Below are positions 10,217-15,886 of a stretch of DNA of 47,528 bases, piece after piece. The translations under genes were made by a program, and so were the position numbers. Numbering within the stretch: the first letter of the stretch is position 1; the number at the start of each line of letters is the position of its first letter. Source of the stretch: Clostridia bacterium (lineage in GTDB: Bacteria; Bacillota; Clostridia; Oscillospirales; CAG-272); NCBI GenBank assembly GCA_017456005.1, contig JAFTLJ010000066.1:1-47528 (forward strand), given 5' to 3'. Under the pieces are notes generated by a model. The model did no database searches, was not told where the DNA came from, and worked only from the letters and a program-made list of their open reading frames with translations.

Positions 10217-11611
10217 TCATGTCTGGAATTCGCGTATGAGCGATTTCACCTCGTGCTCGAACGTTGCATCCACTTCCATATCGTTTTCTACAACGTCTAT
10301 AGAGGACATCATCGTCGTGTGGTCGCGCCCGAAGATCTTCGCTATGCTCTGCAGTGACATATCCGTTGCTTTGCGTATAACGTAAACCGCAACGTGGCGC
10401 GCCATGGCAATATCCTTCGTGCGTTTTTTGCCCTTGATATCCTCGGGCGAAACGTGATATTTTTTGGATATTTCCGTGATTATGCGGTCCACCGTCACCT
10501 CGGGCGATTCCTTGCCGCTGAGCACGCCTGCGAGCTGGCTCTTTGCCACCTCCAGCGTGATGGGCTTGTTTGTAACGAAGTTGTAAGCGCCAAGCTTCTT
10601 TATAACACCCTCTATCTGGCGGATGTTGTTCTTTACGTTTTCGGCGACGAAAGTGAGCACTTCGTTTGAAATATCGAGGTTTATTATCATCGCTTTTCTT
10701 TTAAGTATTGCCATGCGGAGCTCTGCATCCGGCGGCTGAATGTCGATAATAAGGCCGGATTCAAAGCGGCTGCGCAGTCTGTCCTCCAGCTGCTTCATAT
10801 CCTTCGGTGGCCGGTCGGAGGTAAGTACTATCTGCTTGTTGGATTCATAGAGGGCGTTGAACGTGTGGAAAAATTCTTCCTGTGTGGCAACCTTGCCCGC
10901 TATGAACTGAATGTCGTCTATGAGAAGCATATCCGCGCGGCGGTACTTTTCTTTAAAGCCTGCGGTGTCTTTTTTTGCAAGCGCTTCCACGAGCTCGTTT
11001 GTAAAGGATTCGCCTTTTACTATAATTACGTTATAATCGGGGTTCTTTTTGAGTATCTCCGCGGCGATAGCCTTCATAAGGTGGGTTTTGCCAAGGCCGC
11101 TCTGCCCGTATATAAAAAGCGGGTTGTATGCCGTGGGGTTATCCGCTACGGCGCGGCTGGCTTTATAGGCGAATTTGTTCGATTCGCCTACTACGAAGTT
11201 TTCAAACGTATAGTTTGAATCAAAGCTGGTTATGGATTTTTCCGCTTTGTCGTCGTTGTAAAAGTCATCGTTTTCGCCCACAGCCTTCGGCATGGAAAAT
11301 TCCTTCGGCTTTGGCTTTTCGTCGGGCTCGTCGAATTCGGCGATAGCGCGTTCTATATCGAAGCCCGCGTCGGCGTATATTTTTACCTTTACACGGAAAT
11401 TAAGTATATCTTCGAGTATTTGTTCCATATCGGGAACGTACTTTTTGTTAAGAAGCGAAACAAATCCATCTCTCGGGGTAGTGATGATGGCAATGGAATC
11501 GTCGAGGTATACAAGTGTAAGGTTGTTGAACCAGAGCTCCATTGCGGCATCGGAATATTTCTTGGAAAGCTCCCCGAGAACAAGCTTCCAAATATCTTTG
11601 TATGAATCCAT
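10217..11611 (-). CDS. dnaA: DnaA, replication initiator
   Basis: A 464-residue DnaA. Domain I (about 1-85) starts Asp-Ser-Tyr-Lys-Asp-Ile-Trp; domain III has Walker A Gly-Gln-Ser-Gly-Leu-Gly-Lys-Thr-His and Walker B Leu-Leu-Ile-Asp-Asp-Ile-Gln-Phe; domain IV carries the DNA-binding signature as Phe-Gly-Arg428-region Asp-His-Thr-Thr-Met-Met-Ser-Ser. Most DnaA proteins have Phe-Gly-Gly-Arg-Asp-His-Thr-Thr-Val; here one Gly is missing and the following residues differ. It binds oriC boxes and melts the adjacent tract. A consensus promoter lies upstream. It is transcribed toward oriC. Confidence 0.98.
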   Translation of the reverse strand: MDSYKDIWKLVLGELSKKYSDAAMELWFNNLTLVYLDDSIAIITTPRDGFVSLLNKKYVPDMEQILEDILNFRVKVKIYADAGFDIERAIAEFDEPDEKPKPKEFSMPKAVGENDDFYNDDKAEKSITSFDSNYTFENFVVGESNKFAYKASRAVADNPTAYNPLFIYGQSGLGKTHLMKAIAAEILKKNPDYNVIIVKGESFTNELVEALAKKDTAGFKEKYRRADMLLIDDIQFIAGKVATQEEFFHTFNALYESNKQIVLTSDRPPKDMKQLEDRLRSRFESGLIIDIQPPDAELRMAILKRKAMIINLDISNEVLTFVAENVKNNIRQIEGVIKKLGAYNFVTNKPITLEVAKSQLAGVLSGKESPEVTVDRIITEISKKYHVSPEDIKGKKRTKDIAMARHVAVYVIRKATDMSLQSIAKIFGRDHTTMMSSIDVVENDMEVDATFEHEVKSLIREFQT

Positions 11612-11661
11612 TTAAACCGTCCTTTTGGGGGCAAAAAACACTTGCCCATAATAATGTCTAC

Positions 11662-11690
11662 ATTATACCACATTTTCGCGCGGATTTCAA
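11662..11690 (-). promoter_or_regulatory. dnaA promoter
   Basis: On the minus strand TTGAAA (11685-11690), a 17-bp spacer and TATAAT (11662-11667) with an extended TGG before the -10. It lies about 50 bases upstream of the dnaA start. No DnaA box is evident in it, so autoregulation through this promoter is not obvious. Confidence 0.85.
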
Positions 11691-11732
11691 TATATTTTTA
11701 TAAATTTATAATATATATATTATATTATAGTG

Positions 11733-11786
11733 AATTATGAAGTGCATATGAAGTGCAGAATGCAGAGTGAAGAGTGCAGAATTGAG
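11733..11786 (+). repeat. Tandem TGCAGAATGAAGAGT-type repeat
   Basis: An imperfect array built from GAAGTGCAGAATGCAGAG-like units. It belongs to the same family as the arrays at 7290-7349 (inverted) and 19739-19771. It sits between the dnaA promoter and the ahcY terminator. Confidence 0.7.
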
Positions 11787-11790
11787 TATA

Positions 11791-11820
11791 AAAAAATTTC
11801 CCTTGCAAGGGAAATTTTTT
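11791..11820. terminator. Bidirectional terminator after ahcY
   Basis: A perfect 30-bp palindrome centred on TTGCAA with A runs on one end and T runs on the other, so it can stop transcription in both directions. On the minus strand it lies about 20 bases after the ahcY stop and shields dnaA from read-through. Confidence 0.9.
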
Positions 11821-11841
11821 GAAAAATATTATTTATACGAT

Positions 11842-13074
11842 TTACACGCCGAGGTATTCCTTCTGCTCTTCCGTGAGAACGTCGAGCGAAAGCGCCATAG
11901 CCGAAAGTTTCAGCATAGCTACTTCTTTATCTGTTTCTGTGGGAATAGCATAGAGCGCGGGCTTCATCTTCCCATGTGTTGCGAGGTATTCGAGCCCCTT
12001 TGCCTGTATGGCAAAGCTCATGTCCATTATCTCTGCGGGGTGGCCGTTGCCTGCGGCGAGGTTTACGAGCCTGCCCTCTGCGAGCAGGTTTATCTTTCTG
12101 CCGTCTGCCATTGTAAAGCCTTCTATGCTCGGCTTTCTTTCGCCGTGGGAAACGGCGAGGGAGGCAAGGTCTTTTTTGTTTATTTCCACGTCGAAGTGGC
12201 CGGAGTTTGCAAGCAGCACGCCGTCCTTCATAACCTCGAAATGTCTTTTAACTATAACGTCGCTGCAGCCCGTAGCCGTGATGAAAAGGTCGCCTATGGG
12301 TGCGGCGTCGTCCATCTTCATAACGGAAAAACCGTCCATTGCCGCTTCCAGCGCTTTTACGGGGTCTATTTCCGTCACGATAACACGGGCGCCCATTCCT
12401 TTAAGGCGCATGGCAATGCCCTTTCCGCACCAGCCGTAGCCTGCGACAACGGCTGTTTTGCCCGCTACTATAAGGTTTGTTGTGTGCATGATGGCATCGA
12501 GCGTGGATTGGCCTGTGCCGTAGCGGTTGTCGAAGAGGTGCTTGCAGTCGGCATCGTTAACGTCGAACATGGGGTAGAGCAGCGTGCCTGCGCGCTCTCT
12601 CTGGCGCAAGCGGTGTATGCCCGTTGTGGTTTCCTCGCAGCCGCCGATAAGGTTTTCGCCGAGCTCCCTGTCCTCGCCGTGGAGAAGGGAGATAAAATCG
12701 CCGCCGTCGTCTATAATAAGGTCGGGCTTGCAGGAAAGTGCCTTGCGCAGGCGCGCGGTGTAGTTTTCCTCGTCGTCGCCGTGAATGGCGTAAACGTGCA
12801 CGCCGTATTCGGAAAGTGCGGCGGCAACGTCGTCCTGGGTGGAAAGCGGATTGCAGCCTGTAGCGTAAACGTCCGCGCCGCCGTTTTTAAGCACGGTGGC
12901 AAGGTACGCCGTTTTTGCCTCCAGATGTATGGACATAGCTATTTTTTTGCCTGCAAAGGGCTTGTTTTTTATAAAATCCTTTTCTATTGCGGAAAGTGTG
13001 GGCATATAGTCTTTTACCCAGTCTATTTTTGCGTGGCCCGCAGGCGCGAGCGTGATGTCTTTTATTTCGTTCAT
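11842..13074 (-). CDS. ahcY: Adenosylhomocysteinase
   Basis: A 410-residue NAD-dependent S-adenosylhomocysteine hydrolase. It shows the substrate-domain start Asp-Trp-Val-Lys-Asp-Tyr-Met-Pro, the Asp-Asp-Gly-Gly-Asp and Glu-Glu-Thr-Thr-Thr-Gly motifs, Asn-Arg-Tyr-Gly-Thr-Gly-Gln-Ser, the NAD site Gly-Tyr-Gly-Trp-Cys-Gly-Lys-Gly and the late Asn-Leu-Ala-Ala-Gly-Asn-Gly-His-Pro. It removes the methyltransferase by-product S-adenosylhomocysteine, yielding adenosine and homocysteine. It is short compared with the eukaryotic type and similar to archaeal and thermotogal forms, some of which prefer the inosyl substrate. An AGAGG site precedes the ATG. It follows ymdB by 37 bases. Confidence 0.95.
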   Translation of the reverse strand: MNEIKDITLAPAGHAKIDWVKDYMPTLSAIEKDFIKNKPFAGKKIAMSIHLEAKTAYLATVLKNGGADVYATGCNPLSTQDDVAAALSEYGVHVYAIHGDDEENYTARLRKALSCKPDLIIDDGGDFISLLHGEDRELGENLIGGCEETTTGIHRLRQRERAGTLLYPMFDVNDADCKHLFDNRYGTGQSTLDAIMHTTNLIVAGKTAVVAGYGWCGKGIAMRLKGMGARVIVTEIDPVKALEAAMDGFSVMKMDDAAPIGDLFITATGCSDVIVKRHFEVMKDGVLLANSGHFDVEINKKDLASLAVSHGERKPSIEGFTMADGRKINLLAEGRLVNLAAGNGHPAEIMDMSFAIQAKGLEYLATHGKMKPALYAIPTETDKEVAMLKLSAMALSLDVLTEEQKEYLGV

Positions 13075-13111
13075 ATTAAACCTCTTGAATTTTATTTTTT
13101 ATAATATAATA

Positions 13112-13891
13112 TCAGAATTTTACCCTTTCCACGCTCTTTACCTTGCCGCTGTTTGCGTCCAGCGTGAAAACAGCTCCGTGCGCTGTGATCTTTGTGCCCG
13201 AAACCGTGAATTTTACGGGTGTGTGCATGCGCAGCTTTTCTATAATACACTTTGCGTCCACGCCCAGCACGCTGTTGTCGGGTCCGCACATGCCTATGTC
13301 TGTTATATACCCCGTGCCGCGCGGCAAGATCTGCTCGTCTGCCGTTTGAACGTGCGTGTGTGTGCCGAAAATAACGTCTATTTTGCCGTCGAAGTAAAGC
13401 CCCAGCGCGCGTTTTTCGCTCGTTGCTTCCGCGTGTACGTCCAGCACGGAAATATCGTATTTACCCTTATTTCGCTCCAATATTTTTTCCACAGCGGAGA
13501 AAGGGTCTGCGAGCGGCTCCATCATGACCACGCCCATTACGTTGATTATGAGGAACGTTTTGCCTGCGGCATCGAAAAGCGTGTAGCCGTAGCCGGGCAG
13601 AGCCTCCGGGTAGTTTGCGGGGCGGATTATATATTTGTTTTCATCGAGCAGAGCTTTTGCTTCGTAGGTTTTGAAAACGTGGTTGCCCGTTGTTATAACG
13701 TCCACGCCGTAGGAAAGCAGTGTGTCTGCGCTCTGCCTGTCTATACCGCTGTTTTCTGCGGAATTTTCGCCGTTTGCCACAACGATGTCTATGCCGTGTT
13801 CTTTGCGGAACGCCCAAAGCCTTTTAGAAACGTAATCGCAGGAAACCGTGCGCACCACGTCGCCGAGGGCGAGAAGTTTTATTTCTTTCAA
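13112..13891 (-). CDS. ymdB: YmdB-family metallophosphoesterase
   Basis: A 259-residue member of the TIGR00282/YmdB family. Motifs are Gly-Asp-Val-Val, Ala-Asn-Gly-Glu-Asn-Ser-Ala, Thr-Thr-Gly-Asn-His-Val and Gly-Thr-His-Thr-His-Val-Gln-Thr-Ala-Asp, giving the two-metal site. Bacillus YmdB hydrolyses 2',3'-cyclic nucleotides and affects biofilm and motility choices. The start is TTG at 13891 with a strong GGAGG ten bases upstream; no ATG fits. It heads a two-gene operon with ahcY. Confidence 0.92.
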   Translation of the reverse strand: MKEIKLLALGDVVRTVSCDYVSKRLWAFRKEHGIDIVVANGENSAENSGIDRQSADTLLSYGVDVITTGNHVFKTYEAKALLDENKYIIRPANYPEALPGYGYTLFDAAGKTFLIINVMGVVMMEPLADPFSAVEKILERNKGKYDISVLDVHAEATSEKRALGLYFDGKIDVIFGTHTHVQTADEQILPRGTGYITDIGMCGPDNSVLGVDAKCIIEKLRMHTPVKFTVSGTKITAHGAVFTLDANSGKVKSVERVKF

Positions 13892-13923
13892 AATTACCTC
13901 CGTGTAATAAGCCTATTATAATA

Positions 13924-13952
13924 AGTATACTACATTTTGTAATAAAACGCAA
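13924..13952 (-). promoter_or_regulatory. ymdB-ahcY promoter
   Basis: On the minus strand TTGCGT (13947-13952), 17-bp spacer, TATACT (13924-13929). It gives a leader of about 26 bases that contains the GGAGG site. A second -10-like TATAAT lies at 13915-13920. Confidence 0.65.
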
Positions 13953-13979
13953 GGAATTTTGCAATAATCGGTAAAATTA

Positions 13980-14045
13980 AAAGCCTCCCTTGCGCAAAGG
14001 TAGCGTGACCGAGCTGTAGCGAGACAGGTGGATTTTGAGCATCAA
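13980..14045 (+). repeat. Degenerate GCCTCCC intergenic repeat remnant
   Basis: The stretch starts GCCTCCCTTGCGCAAAGG and continues with TAGCGTGACCGAG. It looks like a worn copy of the GCCTCCC...GGAGG intergenic repeats found in many Clostridia; the matching GGGAGG arm is missing. This is pattern recognition, with no second copy in the window. Confidence 0.4.
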
Positions 14046-14168
14046 AAGACGAAGGAAAACTTATATTTTCTTTTGATTTTTTACGTTCCTTTTAGGTTGC
14101 AGAAATGTTAAGCGCTAAAAAATAGAACATTAAATATTGATTTTGTTAATGATTAAAATTTGTAAACA

Positions 14169-14197
14169 TTGACAAATTATGCACAATGTGTTAAAAT
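14169..14197 (+). promoter_or_regulatory. Consensus promoter of the hairpin RNA
   Basis: TTGACA (14169-14174), exactly 17 bp, TAAAAT (14192-14197). The predicted start, 7 bases on, is G14204, the first base of the long hairpin. Confidence 0.8.
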
Positions 14198-14203
14198 AAA
14201 ACT

Positions 14204-14372
14204 GCCACACAATTAAATACAGTTTTACATTGAATAAGTGTATGTTTTTTTGATAAAAACATATGCTCTTTTCTGCATACTTTCGTACTTGTTCGATGTA
14301 TCTGTATTTGTGTGGCAACAATAAAAAGAGCAATGTGTTTTTTGTGCGTTGTTCAAACACAACGCACTTTTT
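14204..14372 (+). ncRNA. Candidate structured RNA or leader with long hairpin
   Basis: From the predicted start the transcript can fold into one long stem: GCCACACAA (14204-14212) with TTGTGTGGC (14308-14316), ATACAG (14217-14222) with CTGTAT (14302-14307), ACATTGAATAAGT (14227-14239) with ACTTGTTCGATGT (14287-14299) using two G-U pairs, and GTATG (14240-14244) with CATAC (14276-14280), about 33 pairs. A linker leads to a perfect 9-bp terminator-like hairpin (14344-14367) and a T run. The result would be a free RNA of about 170 bases, or an attenuating leader for the gene at 14408. No known RNA family was recognised. 6S RNA was considered but the internal bubble does not fit well. Confidence 0.5.
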
Positions 14373-14375
14373 ATT
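14344..14375 (+). terminator. Terminator/attenuator before the orphan membrane gene
   Basis: GTGCGTTGT (14344-14352), loop TCAAAC, ACAACGCAC (14359-14367), then TTTTTATTT. It lies between the promoter and the gene at 14408, so the downstream gene needs read-through or another promoter. Confidence 0.8.
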
Positions 14376-14407
14376 TCACTTTGCTTACACAAAATAAGGA
14401 GATAAAA

Positions 14408-15322
14408 ATGCATATCACGCCACAAAAATCATCGTTTTACGGAAATGTCAACCATCTTCAACCCCAAGAAGCTCCTGCGGATACAGGAACAGATAACCCT
14501 TTACATTCTTTTGTTGCGCATAATGATGACGATTTATTCCAACTCTTCCGACTCCTCATTCGCCCGTTGCAAGATTTAGAAAATCTCTGTTGCCAAGAAG
14601 AAGAAATAAAGCAACAAAAAATTAAAGCTTACAACGCTATGCATCCCTCGATTTTCTCTACAATACTTACAAGTATTGTAACAACAATTTTCTTATCAAT
14701 TCCTTTCGGAATAATCTTTTCAATTTTATCCAGCATCATCCCATTAGGAGACGGAACGCTCTTTGACGCATTCGATAAATGGGCAGCAGGAATTCCTTTC
14801 ATTGGAACACTCTTGGATTGGGTCACTCCGAGTAAAGAAGGATTACTATGGATTATATTGGGATTCATTGTTTTGATTTTTATGGAATTTATTGTACTCC
14901 CAAATCTCCTCATACTATTTCCAATAACTCTTATTGTCAACATTATTATTCTCATCGTATCTGCCGTAATAGGAAAACGAGAATATAATTCTTGCGTAAA
15001 AACATTAGAAGAATTAAAAGGCAAGATTGATTTTTCGATGGAGCAGTTATCCATTCCGCTCAATTTAGTCCCTCCGAATTATCGTCATAGCGCTGCATTG
15101 ATACATTTTTGCAATAGTTATGCAAATAGACGTGCTTCAACAGTAAAGGAAGCTATAGAGTGTTATGAAACAGATTTACACCGCAAAAAAGTAGAGGATG
15201 CTCAAAACATAATACTTCAAAATCAATTGGAAATAGCGCAGCAAATTCAAAGCCAAAACGACACAATAAACGATTTGCAACAGAGCGTAAAAAAAGTAAA
15301 GAACAAAGTTGACTGGCTATAA
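14408..15322 (+). CDS. Orphan membrane protein with C-terminal coiled coil
   Basis: A 304-residue protein of unknown function. Residues 1-65 are soluble, with a paired-Cys Leu-Cys-Cys-Gln. Three or four membrane segments lie between about residues 75 and 185, separated by a loop containing Pro-Phe-Ile-Gly-Thr-Leu-Leu-Asp-Trp. A soluble region follows with Pro-Pro-Asn-Tyr-Arg-His and Arg-Arg-Ala-Ser-Thr-Val-Lys-Glu-Ala-Ile, a motif seen in several uncharacterised Firmicutes proteins. The last 45 residues form a Gln-rich predicted coiled coil. The start at 14408 is chosen for its AAGGAG site seven bases upstream; an earlier in-frame ATG lies inside the leader RNA. Base composition is clearly AT-richer than the neighbours, suggesting acquisition. 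Confidence 0.85.
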   Translation: MHITPQKSSFYGNVNHLQPQEAPADTGTDNPLHSFVAHNDDDLFQLFRLLIRPLQDLENLCCQEEEIKQQKIKAYNAMHPSIFSTILTSIVTTIFLSIPFGIIFSILSSIIPLGDGTLFDAFDKWAAGIPFIGTLLDWVTPSKEGLLWIILGFIVLIFMEFIVLPNLLILFPITLIVNIIILIVSAVIGKREYNSCVKTLEELKGKIDFSMEQLSIPLNLVPPNYRHSAALIHFCNSYANRRASTVKEAIECYETDLHRKKVEDAQNIILQNQLEIAQQIQSQNDTINDLQQSVKKVKNKVDWL

Positions 15323-15340
15323 GTTTTTCGATAGTATAAA

Positions 15341-15366
15341 AAAAGCAGGTAATACCTGCTTTTATT
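15341..15366 (+). terminator. Terminator of the orphan membrane gene
   Basis: AAAAGCAGG (15341-15349), loop TAATA, CCTGCTTTT, then ATTTG. It lies 19 bases after the stop. Confidence 0.85.
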
Positions 15367-15377
15367 TGTAAAAAATG

Positions 15378-15406
15378 TTGAAAATTTTTAAGTTTTATAG
15401 TAATAT
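15378..15406 (+). promoter_or_regulatory. Toxin mRNA promoter
   Basis: TTGAAA (15378-15383), 17-bp spacer, TAATAT (15401-15406). The predicted start near 15413 places a TCGCA/TGCGA hairpin (15414-15426) at the extreme 5' end of the message, as in many stable toxin mRNAs. Confidence 0.75.
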
Positions 15407-15412
15407 ACTACT

Positions 15413-15502
15413 GTCGCATATTGCGATAGGCTACCACAAACGGTAGGCGGTTGCCCTCCACAGCAGGAGGGTTCTTTTCCCTCCGAGTTCCGCAAGGAGG
15501 GC
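15413..15502 (+). promoter_or_regulatory. Structured 5' leader hiding the toxin ribosome site
   Basis: The leader has stems TCGCA/TGCGA, CTACC/GGTAG, and two alternating CCCTCC/GGAGGG pairs. CCCTCC at 15454-15459 pairs with GGAGGG at 15466-15471; CCCTCC at 15479-15484 pairs with GGAGGG at 15496-15501, which is the ribosome binding site itself. The second CCCTCC could also pair with the first GGAGGG, opening the site, so the leader can switch. Confidence 0.7.
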
Positions 15503-15509
15503 GATGCTT

Positions 15510-15602
15510 ATGAACTACATAACATTGTCCGATTTATTCCAATACACATTGGTGATAATCGGCATCGTACAGTTAATCATCACATTGATAAAAAAGAAAT
15601 AA
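15510..15602 (+). CDS. Type I toxin, small holin-like membrane peptide
   Basis: A 30-residue peptide: a short polar start (Met-Asn-Tyr-Ile-Thr-Leu-Ser-Asp-Leu-Phe), one hydrophobic helix rich in Ile, Val and Leu, and a Lys-Lys-Lys end. This is the plan of the small holin-like/Fst-type toxins of Firmicutes, which insert in the membrane and depolarise it when over-expressed. AAGGAGG (15494-15500) lies nine bases before this ATG; an in-frame ATG at 15504 is only three bases away and less likely. Leader structure, antisense promoter and shared terminator support the assignment. Too short for ordinary gene callers. Toxicity is inferred. Confidence 0.82.
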   Translation: MNYITLSDLFQYTLVIIGIVQLIITLIKKK

Positions 15603-15684
15603 CCGCCCCAGTTCCCCAACTAATGCGGTTAATTTCTTTTAACTAACTTATTTAGGGCGACCGTCTACGGGCAGCCTTTTTTCT
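15590..15684 (-). ncRNA. Antisense antitoxin RNA
   Basis: A minus-strand RNA of about 95 bases is predicted from the promoter at 15691-15719 to the T run after the hairpin at 15601-15630. It is fully complementary to the 3' end of the toxin message, including the last codons. This convergent arrangement with a shared bidirectional terminator is the hallmark of the par/fst and holin-like type I systems, where the antisense RNA blocks translation or triggers decay. Confidence 0.78.
15601..15640. terminator. Bidirectional terminator of the toxin-antitoxin pair
   Basis: AACCGC (15601-15606) pairs with GCGGTT (15625-15630), with an inner GTT/AAC pair. Going right it is followed by AATTTCTTTT, going left by ATTTCTTTTTT, so it can end both transcripts. 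Confidence 0.78.
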
Positions 15685-15690
15685 GTTTTT
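15655..15690 (+). terminator. Second terminator-like hairpin, plus strand
   Basis: GGC...CCG-TCTA-CGG...GCC (15656-15676) followed by TTTTTTCTGTTTTT. It also forms the 5' end structure of the antisense RNA. Confidence 0.6.
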
Positions 15691-15719
15691 ATTATACTTC
15701 TTTTTTTGAAATTTGTCAA
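15691..15719 (-). promoter_or_regulatory. Antisense RNA promoter, perfect consensus
   Basis: On the minus strand TTGACA (15714-15719), 17 bp, TATAAT (15691-15696). Both hexamers match the consensus fully, making it one of the two strongest-looking promoters in the window, as expected for an unstable antitoxin RNA that must be made in excess. Confidence 0.88.
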
Positions 15720-15800
15720 TACAATTTTGATTTTTAGAACGAGTTGTAAAGAATATGTACAAAAAAACTGTCAAAAATACACAGAAAACCAAAAAAAGAC

Positions 15801-15829
15801 TTGTAATATCATAGATAAAATGATATAAT
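15801..15829 (+). promoter_or_regulatory. Promoter of the rhamnosidase gene
   Basis: TTGTAA (15801-15806), 17 bp, TATAAT (15824-15829), followed by an inverted repeat TTGGGAAA-N8-TTTCCCAA (15836-15859) that overlaps the predicted start and could be a regulator's operator. Confidence 0.75.
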
Positions 15830-15835
15830 CCAAAA

Positions 15836-15859
15836 TTGGGAAAGTATAATATTTCCCAA
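15836..15859. promoter_or_regulatory. Inverted repeat, possible operator
   Basis: TTGGGAAA (15836-15843) and TTTCCCAA (15852-15859) are perfect 8-bp arms just after the -10 of the rhamnosidase promoter. Position suits a repressor site; the regulator is not in the window. Confidence 0.5.
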
Positions 15860-15886
15860 ATCTGAAAAATCAAAGGAAAAAACAAA

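Noticed and set aside
14204-14372. 6S RNA or retron msr/msd
   Set aside because: No large central bubble as in 6S, and no reverse transcriptase gene within the window.
14312-14407. Longer N-terminus for the orphan membrane protein
   Set aside because: It would translate through the leader hairpin and terminator; the ATG at 14408 has a strong AAGGAG site.
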